DNA of 64,000 bases from Mariniblastus fucicola (GTDB lineage: Bacteria > Planctomycetota > Planctomycetia > Pirellulales > Pirellulaceae): positions 3,596,001 to 3,660,000 of the forward strand of contig NZ_CP042912.1 of assembly GCF_008087665.1 (NCBI RefSeq), in the 5' to 3' direction. The position numbers and the translations under genes are program-made. Shown here piece by piece: positions 57,334 through 64,000 of this stretch. The notes below the pieces were generated by a model. It saw only the letters and a list, made by a program, of their open reading frames with translations. It did not search any database and was not told where the DNA came from. Positions within the stretch are counted from its first letter, which is position 1. Every line of letters starts with the position of its first letter.

Positions 57334-59480
57334 TTGTTGTTCGCGTTCTGCTCGGCTTTCTGAATCATCCTGTCCCAGGACACATAGAAAGACCAGTTTA
57401 TCACCGGAGCCAGACTCGCAAAATCGTCGCTCCATCGCGGGGCATCAACTGGCAAATCGTAAGGTTCGGCGGCAGACCGAATTCGCTGATGGTTGGCAAC
57501 TTTCTCGTTGGTTACCAAAACCCAGTGGCTTACCCTGGTTGATGTCGCGTCGCTGTTGACGTGCCTGACGTAGGTCGCTGCCAGCCCTCGGTCTGCTGCT
57601 GTCGCGAACAGGACTGGTTTCAGGTCGATAAATCGATTGGAAACATGGAACAACAGGATACCATCGTGCCGCAAGTGCTTTTCATAAACGTCAAAGCATT
57701 CATCCGTTAGCAGGTGAACCGGGATGGAGTCACTTGAGAACGCGTCGATGGCAAGAAGATCGAATTGCCGATCGATGCCACGACTGGTTTCCTTTTCCAG
57801 CCTGATTCGCCCGTCGCCAATCACGACCTCGCATTGCGATTCGTATGTCGGTAGAAAAGTAAACCACTCTCTGGCGATTGATTCGACTCGCGGATTGATT
57901 TCGTAGAACACAAATTCGTCGTCGGCCTCAGCCCAGGACAGCATCGAGCCAATTCCCAGCCCAAGCACACCTATTTTCAAGCCCGATCTCTTCGGAGATT
58001 CGTCGCTTGCGAGATCGCGTTGAGTTTTGACACAGATTGAGAATCCACTTCCGTCCGAGTAGTAACTGTGAGGCTCAAGACTGGGCTGCGGCATAACGAT
58101 TTGGCTGCCATGGTCAATCGTTCCGCTAATGAAAACACGTCGGTCACCATCCTTTTCGACCGAGAAAATGCCGTACTCGTTTCGACCATCCAGCAACACG
58201 CGGTCGATTCCGGAACGATTCAACGTTCCGAGAAAGCTGGACAGCGCCAGACCGCCAATGATCAAACTGGCGAATCCGATGCCAATTTTGCGCCCGCCGG
58301 AGATCGATTTTGAGAAACAGGGGACCGCAATGCCCAGCAAGAGAGCACCCATCAGAGCAAGCTGAAACTCTGCGAACCCATTGAATATTCTGGGCGCGAT
58401 GAGGACCACAAAAATCCCACCCAGCGATCCGCCCAACGACACGAACAGATAGAACAGCGTCAAGCTACTCACATGTGGCTTCATGCGTTCAAGCTCGCCA
58501 TGGCAGGTCATGCCACAAGCGAACAAACTGAAACTGAGCAGCAGGACCTGAAGGCCAGCCGACGCGTACGCGTTGAGCATCGCCACAGCAACTCCGGCGA
58601 TGACTCCGAAAAGCAACAGCGGGACGAACAGGCCGCGATGATACCAGCCTGGTTTTTCGAAGCAGATGATGAACGAGATCAGATACAGAGCCAGTGGCAG
58701 AATCCACAGGAATGGCACCGATGCGATTTCCTGGCACATCAAGTTGGTCGTCGCCAACAACATGACGGACGGAATCATGGCAAGCAGCAACCACAGCAGC
58801 ATTCGTCCGACACTGATGGACGGGACTGGCGATGCATCGGCGCGCGGGTTGTCTTTCGCGGCAGGCGCTTGCCACGAAGAGAAACCGCGGACTTGCGCGC
58901 CACCAAAAATGCACATCACGACGAATAGCGTGAACAGCCCTGACCAGATCCACGATTGATTCTGCAATCGCAAGTTCGGCTCAACCAGAAACGGATAGCT
59001 GATTAACGCGAGCAACGAGCCGATGTTCGACAATGCGTACAAACGGTAGGGCGAATCGGAAACTTCTGCCTTTGTCTCATTGCCGTGTGAAACGCTTTGC
59101 CACGCTTGAATCAGCGGTCCAGTGGTGGCGAGTATGAAGAACGGGATCCCGACCGACAGGGCCAGCACCTTCACGATCTCACCGGACAACGATTCGTACG
59201 AATCTGGCTTGAGCGACTCGGACGGAAGAACGGGGAGCGCGAACAAGGCCAACAACAAAACGACGCTGTGAACGATCCATGAGTTCCGTGGCGTCGTGAA
59301 CATTCGCAGGCCGTGCGAATACAAATAGCCAAGCAGCAGGACGATCTGAAAGAACATCATGCAAGTGTTCCAGACCGCTGCGGTTCCGCCGAACCACGGC
59401 AGGATGACTTTCGCAATCAGCGGCTGTACCTGAAACAGCAGGAACGCGCCAAGGAAAACTACGATGCTGTATCGGTGCAT
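57330..59480 (-). CDS. membrane protein with C-terminal spermidine-synthase-like domain
   Basis: 716 residues. The N-terminal about 420 residues have some ten or more transmembrane helices, starting YSIVVFLGAFLLFQVQPLIAKVILPWFGGTAAVWNTCMMFF cut here as a conserved opening of this family (QVQPLIAKVILPWFGGTAAV). The C-terminal about 270 residues form a class I methyltransferase-like domain: IGVLGLGIGSMLSWA, FYEINPRV, VVIGDGRIRLE and DLLAIDAFSSDSIPVHLLT. This fusion is common among uncharacterised bacterial spermine/spermidine synthase-like proteins. Whether it transfers aminopropyl groups is not known. Co-translated with fdhD. Confidence 0.87.
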   Translation of the reverse strand: MHRYSIVVFLGAFLLFQVQPLIAKVILPWFGGTAAVWNTCMMFFQIVLLLGYLYSHGLRMFTTPRNSWIVHSVVLLLALFALPVLPSESLKPDSYESLSGEIVKVLALSVGIPFFILATTGPLIQAWQSVSHGNETKAEVSDSPYRLYALSNIGSLLALISYPFLVEPNLRLQNQSWIWSGLFTLFVVMCIFGGAQVRGFSSWQAPAAKDNPRADASPVPSISVGRMLLWLLLAMIPSVMLLATTNLMCQEIASVPFLWILPLALYLISFIICFEKPGWYHRGLFVPLLLFGVIAGVAVAMLNAYASAGLQVLLLSFSLFACGMTCHGELERMKPHVSSLTLFYLFVSLGGSLGGIFVVLIAPRIFNGFAEFQLALMGALLLGIAVPCFSKSISGGRKIGIGFASLIIGGLALSSFLGTLNRSGIDRVLLDGRNEYGIFSVEKDGDRRVFISGTIDHGSQIVMPQPSLEPHSYYSDGSGFSICVKTQRDLASDESPKRSGLKIGVLGLGIGSMLSWAEADDEFVFYEINPRVESIAREWFTFLPTYESQCEVVIGDGRIRLEKETSRGIDRQFDLLAIDAFSSDSIPVHLLTDECFDVYEKHLRHDGILLFHVSNRFIDLKPVLFATAADRGLAATYVRHVNSDATSTRVSHWVLVTNEKVANHQRIRSAAEPYDLPVDAPRWSDDFASLAPVINWSFYVSWDRMIQKAEQNANNK

Positions 59481-59650
59481 GTCGGCAAACCGGACTTACT
59501 TGACGATCACGGTGAATCCGTGCATGCGACCGGCGGCGATTCCGCTGCAGGAACGCGTGTTACCGGTCGTGCGACAGCAATGACACGGTGGGGCGTTCGA
59601 GGCATGACTTCCACGCCGCTTCGAAGAACGAGCCAAAGAAAAAGTTGAAT

Positions 59651-59757
59651 CTGCCCAAAAGAGGACTCCGCACAAGAGTACCCCGCTTATGGCTGCTCCG
59701 GTTAAGGCCTGACCAGGTTCACGGCTCCCCCTCGCGGAGCCCACTTTTGGGCAGCAG
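59651..59757 (-). ncRNA. ffs: signal recognition particle RNA (4.5S type)
   Basis: On the minus strand the ends TGCCCAAAAG and CTTTTGGGCA pair perfectly. The apical domain reads CCTGGTCAGGCC-TTAACC-GGAGCAGCC, matching the Ffh-binding helix 8 (GUCAGG...AGCAGC asymmetric/symmetric loops). The tip is UUAACC rather than the usual GGAA-type tetraloop. The length of about 107 bases fits the short bacterial SRP RNA. It lies between two minus-strand protein genes in an otherwise gene-free 410-base gap. Confidence 0.88.
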
Positions 59758-59890
59758 TTCAACTTCATATCGCTGTGGACGCCAAGTTGTAAGCCATGAC
59801 GTTGTTTTCGTCAAACCAAAATGTCACCGCGGGAATACGAAGGCATCGAGGATGCCGAAATCGCCTTGAAACAACGTCAATCCGTCAGCG

Positions 59891-60853
59891 CTACCCGGAC
59901 GAGGACTCTTCAGAGAAAATGGCACTAATTGATTTGTGCTGGTGGATCCGACGAATCGCTTCGCCCATCATCGGAGCAATAGAGAGCACGTTGAGGTTTG
60001 GAAGCTGTTCGGCTTTCTCCTCCGACACCGGAATGCTGTCCGTGACAACGATCGAATCGATAGGAGCATTTTTCAGACGCTCAACCGCTTTGCCGGCGAA
60101 CACGCCGTGACTGGCCGCCACGTGAATCTCTTTGGCACCCTTCCGCTTGACCAGCTCAGCGGCTCCGCAGATTGAACCGGCGGTGCTGATCATGTCATCA
60201 AACATCAACGCAATCTTGCCTTCGACAGGACCGCCGATAATGTTCTCCTGAACAATCGTGTCGGCCGAGAGTCGGCGTTTGTCCAAAATCGCAATCTGAC
60301 CGCCGAGACGTTTTGCGTGCCCAACCGCTCGCTTGATCGAGCCTTCATCGGGCGAAACGATCACGATGTCTTCTTTGGGAATGTTCAGCGACAAAAAGTG
60401 TTCATTAAGCACGCTGCCGGCATACAGGTGATCGACCGGCACGTCAAAAAACCCCTGAATCTGAGCTGCATGCAAGTCCATCGCCAGCACACGATCCGCC
60501 CCGGCACGGGTGATCATGTTGGCAACCAGCTTGGCCGTGATCGGAACGCGGCCTTCATCTTTGCGATCCTGGCGAGCGTAACCGTAGTAAGGAATGACCG
60601 CCGTGATCCGCTCCGCACTTGCTCTCAGGCAAGTGTCGATCATGATCAACAGCTCCATCAGATTGTCGTTCACCGGAGGGCAGGTTGGCTGAACAATGAA
60701 AACGTCCCGACCGCGGACGTCTTCGATTTTGCAGTGGAACTCTCCGTCCGGAAAAGTCGAAAATCGGCACTCGGCGAGCCCGATGTTCATCGAAGAGCAA
60801 ATATTCCGCGCCAGCATCGGGTTGGCACGTCCACTGAAGACCTGAAGATTCAT
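59891..60853 (-). CDS. prs: ribose-phosphate pyrophosphokinase
   Basis: 320 residues from the ATG at 60853 (MNLQVFSGRANP); an ATG eight codons earlier is less typical. FPDGEFHCKIEDVRGRDVFIVQ, PYYGYARQDRK (ATP site), VLAMDLHAAQIQGFFDVPVDHL (Mg/ribose phosphate) and LMFDDMISTAGSI (PRPP loop) are all present. It makes PRPP from ribose 5-phosphate and ATP for nucleotide, His and Trp synthesis. It is downstream of the GlmU-like gene on the same strand, an arrangement also known in other bacteria (gcaD-prs of Bacillus). Confidence 0.96.
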   Translation of the reverse strand: MNLQVFSGRANPMLARNICSSMNIGLAECRFSTFPDGEFHCKIEDVRGRDVFIVQPTCPPVNDNLMELLIMIDTCLRASAERITAVIPYYGYARQDRKDEGRVPITAKLVANMITRAGADRVLAMDLHAAQIQGFFDVPVDHLYAGSVLNEHFLSLNIPKEDIVIVSPDEGSIKRAVGHAKRLGGQIAILDKRRLSADTIVQENIIGGPVEGKIALMFDDMISTAGSICGAAELVKRKGAKEIHVAASHGVFAGKAVERLKNAPIDSIVVTDSIPVSEEKAEQLPNLNVLSIAPMMGEAIRRIHQHKSISAIFSEESSSG

Positions 60854-60908
60854 GTTTGTCGCTCGACTGAGTAACATTGACGTAGGTGGCAGGCTAGGTG
60901 ACGACTTC

Positions 60909-61658
60909 TTATTGTTGTTTCAGCAAAGCTTCTTCGACGGCTTGAAGATGCTCAACCGTGTTGACGCTGAGTGCTTCGATCGGCTTGAGCACCGGCAATG
61001 CACGCACGTCCTCGCCATCGGCCAGCATAATGCCCGGCACGTCGGTAATGTAGTATTCCTTCTGACGGTTGTCATCGGTCAACCGATCGAGTGCTCCCAG
61101 CATTTTTTGGCAATCGAACACATAAGTGCTCATATTGACTTCGCTGATCGCTTTCTCGTCTTCTGAAGCGTCTTTCTCTTCGACGATCCCGGTAAACTTT
61201 CCGTCGCCATCGCGAACAATGCGGCCAAGCCCCGTTGGATCCTCGTGAATCAGCGTGCCGAGAATACAGGCCGGATTGGTGTCGGCAAAATCTTTCAAGA
61301 GAGCTGCGATTGAATCGGATTGCAGCATTGGAGAATCTCCAGCCACGACCACGACCGGGCCGTTATGGTTGGCGATGGCTTCACGGCACATCATCACCGC
61401 GTGTCCGGTTCCAAGCTGCTCTTCCTGTAAAGCGAAATCGATGTCGTTGTCGCTGGCCAATGTCTCTTTTACGAGGTCGGCCCGATATCCAACGACGGCA
61501 ACGATTTTCCCAACTCCAGCCGTACGGAGCGAGTCAATGACGTAGCTGACCAGTGGTCGCCCAGCAGCTTCGCAGAGCACTTTCGGCAACTCGGATTTCA
61601 TACGAGTGCCTTTTCCGGCAGCAAGAACAATGGCAATGGGAGCGTCTGGGGTACTCAT
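60909..61658 (-). CDS. nucleotidyltransferase, GlmU N-terminal (pyrophosphorylase) domain only
   Basis: 249 residues. AIVLAAGKGTRMKSELPKVL is the sugar-nucleotide pyrophosphorylase signature. LQEEQLGTGHAVMM and VVVVAGDSPML match GlmU, as does GLGRIVRDGDGKFTGIVEEKDA. The left-handed beta-helix acetyltransferase half of bifunctional GlmU is absent; the gene ends cleanly after LKPIEALSVNTVEHLQAVEE. It probably makes UDP-GlcNAc from UTP and GlcNAc-1-phosphate, with acetylation done by another protein, but the sugar cannot be proved. Pairs with prs. Confidence 0.9.
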   Translation of the reverse strand: MSTPDAPIAIVLAAGKGTRMKSELPKVLCEAAGRPLVSYVIDSLRTAGVGKIVAVVGYRADLVKETLASDNDIDFALQEEQLGTGHAVMMCREAIANHNGPVVVVAGDSPMLQSDSIAALLKDFADTNPACILGTLIHEDPTGLGRIVRDGDGKFTGIVEEKDASEDEKAISEVNMSTYVFDCQKMLGALDRLTDDNRQKEYYITDVPGIMLADGEDVRALPVLKPIEALSVNTVEHLQAVEEALLKQQ

Positions 61659-61746
61659 GTTTTCAATGAATCGGGCAGGGCATGGATTGGGAGCAATCAG
61701 TATCTTTCGACGACGAAATATCGCAAGCCTCGTTCAACCCCGGCGG

Positions 61747-62406
61747 TCAGTTTCGAATCAATTCAAGCACTCGAGCATCGTCCAGGCGGTCGCAAATCGC
61801 GTAAACAGATCCAAACTGAGCCCGATCGACTCTGCGAGAGGGAACTCCGATCGTCGTTGCGCCGGCAGCAAGCGCGGCGTTACTGCCATGAATACTGTCT
61901 TCGAGCACCAACATTTCCGCCGGATCGACACTGTGTTTTTCGGCGGCACTCAAATAAATCTCAGGATGCGGTTTCCCCTGAGTCACGCTTTCGGCCGTCA
62001 GCACAAATTCAAAACGCGGCTGAAGATCGAACATTTCCAAAGCGGTTGTGGCGAAACGGGCGTGCGAACTGGTGGCGATGGCTTTGGGGATGCCAGAAGT
62101 TTCAAGCAACCCCAGCAGCACATCCAGTCCAGGCATTTTTTGAATTCGCTTTGGCAACAGGTCCGCAAACAGAGCTTCGCATTCTTCCGCCAATGCTTCG
62201 ACTGAATCATCCAGCGAGCAAAGCTCTTTCATAACGCCGAACGCCACGACACCCGGCAAACCCATCATCGCCATTTTGATTTCCGGCGTGAAACTCTGAC
62301 CGCGGCGATTGAGCAACTGCTCTCCGACGATGTCGTAGAGGTCTTCGGTGTTGAACATCAGGCCGTCCATGTCAAAGGTCACGGCCCGGATTTTCGGACG
62401 ATCCAC
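61747..62406 (-). CDS. HAD-superfamily hydrolase, beta-phosphoglucomutase-like
   Basis: 219 residues. Motif I is VTFDMDGLMFNTEDLY with nucleophile Asp12. Motif II is the Ser/Thr in AIATSSHARF. Motif III is Lys in TQGKPHPEIYL, and motif IV is LVLEDSIHGSNAALAAG. A helical cap (subfamily C1) lies between motifs I and II. It should dephosphorylate or isomerise a small sugar phosphate in the cytoplasm. Ten bases separate it from the lipoprotein gene's stop at 62416, suggesting one transcript. Confidence 0.92.
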   Translation of the reverse strand: MDRPKIRAVTFDMDGLMFNTEDLYDIVGEQLLNRRGQSFTPEIKMAMMGLPGVVAFGVMKELCSLDDSVEALAEECEALFADLLPKRIQKMPGLDVLLGLLETSGIPKAIATSSHARFATTALEMFDLQPRFEFVLTAESVTQGKPHPEIYLSAAEKHSVDPAEMLVLEDSIHGSNAALAAGATTIGVPSRRVDRAQFGSVYAICDRLDDARVLELIRN

Positions 62407-62415
62407 AGAACCGAC

Positions 62416-63228
62416 TTAAAGTCCTCTGGCTTCGTCGTTGATTTCAAGACTCTCAACAAATGCCTTGAAAGCAGCTTCGTTGTCCGAGATCGTTTTTCCT
62501 GGCCCGTAAAGCTTGATGAAGTACTGACCGTGTTCTCCGGCCTGAACGATCGCAGCCAACGTCCGGTAGTTTTCACGTTCCACGACTTTACCGCCCGCCA
62601 TCGGTCCGCCTGGAGTATCCATCAACGTGCCGGTGATATCGACCCACGTCACCTTGGTTTCCCCGATCATCGTTTCGGTGACCTTTGACGCGTCCTTCGT
62701 CTCACCGCCATCAGGTTGAGTGTACTGGCCGTACCATCGATCGATATTGGCTTGCACGCTTCCGCCCGCGCCCATGATGGTCAGTCGTCCGTCGGCAGCA
62801 TCTTCGGCTTCGCCTTCCGACTTCGGCACGGCAATCTCGTACTCGACAACGAACGACCGCGGTTTGACTTTCTTCCACGAAGCTGGAGCCTTGAATGTCA
62901 GTGCGCCGCCTTCCGCGACAGAGACGTCGAAACCAGCTTCTCCCTCAGCCGCATCTTCGGTCGGCTCTGCATTTGTCGCATCGCTGGCAGCAGTTTCGGG
63001 TGCCGCATCTTCCGGTTCCGCGGACTCGTTGGAGTTCGTTTCACTGTCTGCCCCGTCATCCTTAGGAGTCGATGTTTCCGCATCTGGCTCCGAAGTTTCG
63101 GTGGAAGACACGGTTGCCTCGTCGACTTTTTTGACATCCGTATCGGTCGCGGAATCGCAGCCAACCATCACGCCAACCGACAACAAACCGAGCAAAACAG
63201 AAGATTTGAATTTCGTCTTGAACAACAT
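62416..63228 (-). CDS. lipoprotein with acidic linker
   Basis: 270 residues. Lipobox GVMVGC with lipidated Cys24. Residues about 30-100 are a disordered acidic Ser/Thr/Glu/Ala-rich linker. The folded part from about 105 to the end begins LTFKAPASWKKVKPRSFVVEYE and ends FVESLEINDEAR, a layout seen in periplasmic PsbP/MOG1-like lipoproteins. I cannot name it with confidence. It lies in a minus-strand series with the HAD and GYF_2 genes. Confidence 0.8.
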   Translation of the reverse strand: MLFKTKFKSSVLLGLLSVGVMVGCDSATDTDVKKVDEATVSSTETSEPDAETSTPKDDGADSETNSNESAEPEDAAPETAASDATNAEPTEDAAEGEAGFDVSVAEGGALTFKAPASWKKVKPRSFVVEYEIAVPKSEGEAEDAADGRLTIMGAGGSVQANIDRWYGQYTQPDGGETKDASKVTETMIGETKVTWVDITGTLMDTPGGPMAGGKVVERENYRTLAAIVQAGEHGQYFIKLYGPGKTISDNEAAFKAFVESLEINDEARGL

Positions 63229-63244
63229 TTTTCTACCTGAATCG

Positions 63245-64000
63245 TTACCAACCGAACTGAGTCAACCAGTAGACCAAAACCAGGACCAGAAGAAAAGCAG
63301 CGACACTGAAACACCACCAAAAACGCTTCTGAGCTCGACGCTTTCGATTCGCTTCCGAATGCGGGTTGAGTTCGTCAGGTATCTCGTACGCGGCATTTTG
63401 ATTCTGATCTGCAGCCAACTCAGGAAAAATTTCCGCGGCCGGGAGCCAGTCATTCCAATCTTCCCGCCACACGATGTGGTCCTCACGAATCTGTCCGGAC
63501 TCCAGCATCGATTCAATTTGCTGAGCCTTCAACGGGCCTTTCTCACCAAGACGCTTGTGTCGCAGATACCAGACCAAATTCGGGTTCGCTTTTAAAGGAT
63601 GCTCCTCCACCTTCACGACTGGCTTGGCGAGCAAAAATGACTCAGCGTTTTCCGCTTCTTCACCGACGATTTTTCGCTCGTCGGAGGACAGCAAATCATC
63701 CAAAGCCGAGGCTGAATCGAAATCTTCATTGTCGTCGAAAGCCGACTCAGGCATCTCGTCGACAGATTCCTCAACAGGCTCGATCGAAGCAGCATTTTTT
63801 ACAGTCGGGACGACGGGCGCGACCGGAAGCCGACCCATCTCCGAATCCGAACTTGAATTCGCGTCCTTCCCGGAAGCAACATCGACGCCAACCGATAACT
63901 CTGTTGGCAGAACGGATCGCTGCGTCATCGGAGAACGATCGTGCAGCGTTTTCTGAGAGGAAAATTCGTCGATTGGTTCGAGGGAAACTTCGCTTGATGG
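63245..64000 (-). CDS. GYF_2-domain membrane protein, 5'-truncated by the window edge
   Basis: At least 251 residues. The frame stays open to the last base of the window and looks coding there (SLEPIDEFSSQKTLHDRSP), so an ATG at 63928 is probably internal. There is an acidic, low-complexity N-terminal half. A GYF_2 (DUF4339) domain follows: VWYLRHKRLGEKGPLKAQQI then HIVWREDWNDWLPAAEIF. A C-terminal transmembrane helix (WWCFSVAAFLLVLVLVYWL) tail-anchors it. Such domains usually mediate protein contacts. It is 16 bases upstream of the lipoprotein gene. Confidence 0.82.
   Translation of the reverse strand, partial: PSSEVSLEPIDEFSSQKTLHDRSPMTQRSVLPTELSVGVDVASGKDANSSSDSEMGRLPVAPVVPTVKNAASIEPVEESVDEMPESAFDDNEDFDSASALDDLLSSDERKIVGEEAENAESFLLAKPVVKVEEHPLKANPNLVWYLRHKRLGEKGPLKAQQIESMLESGQIREDHIVWREDWNDWLPAAEIFPELAADQNQNAAYEIPDELNPHSEANRKRRAQKRFWWCFSVAAFLLVLVLVYWLTQFGW

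Overview
The window looks like a chromosome segment of a planctomycete, most likely of the Pirellulales type. The reasons are three DUF1559 pseudopilin-like genes, four sulfatases (one with a dockerin tail), a PEP-CTERM protein, a giant LEPR-motif surface protein, a 23S-5S rRNA operon with no 16S gene beside it, and palindromic intergenic repeats. I worked by reading the sequence; no database search was run.

Layout. 0.7-8.1 kb: sulfatases, an aspartoacylase-family amidohydrolase and DUF1559 genes. 8.2-16.7 kb: a long acyl-CoA dehydrogenase, hemL, and unrecognised membrane or HEAT-like proteins. 16.9-22.1 kb: a compact putative lipid or natural-product cluster (KASIII/OleA-like enzyme, a fused SDR plus metallo-beta-lactamase-fold protein, a DUF3419/BtaA-like transferase and a Rieske oxygenase). 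23.6-27.9 kb: a free-standing 23S-5S operon with its own promoter, a boxB/boxA-like leader, a terminator and a 526-nt ORF-less group I intron after 23S position U1931 (E. coli numbering). 28.3-29.25 kb: a decayed IS3-family element. 29.4-36.6 kb: sulfatases, PEP-CTERM, DUF1559 and lipoprotein genes for surface and polysaccharide work. 36.9-43.2 kb: membrane proteins and the repeat-rich LEPR protein. 43.3-54.6 kb: rlmKL, a thermonuclease-like protein, an RdgC-like protein, a Wza-like exporter, a POT transporter and an NTP/NDP-exchange-like MFS protein. 54.76-55.08 kb: a thioredoxin gene with an in-frame TGA at the first cysteine of the CGPC active site, followed by a bacterial SECIS-like hairpin, so a likely selenoprotein. 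55.2-64 kb, minus strand: a beta-helix protein, fdhD, a membrane spermidine-synthase-like protein, SRP RNA, prs, a GlmU N-terminal-domain homologue, a HAD hydrolase, a lipoprotein and a GYF_2 protein that runs off the window.

The strongest unusual observations are (1) the putative UGPC selenothioredoxin, which ordinary gene calling would reduce to a 65-residue fragment; (2) the 23S group I intron; (3) the 17-22 kb biosynthetic cluster with its unusual fusion; (4) two families of palindromic mobile repeats flanked by CTAG that lie on the stop codons of neighbouring genes; and (5) a 47-residue tandem repeat in the LEPR protein that I do not recognise.
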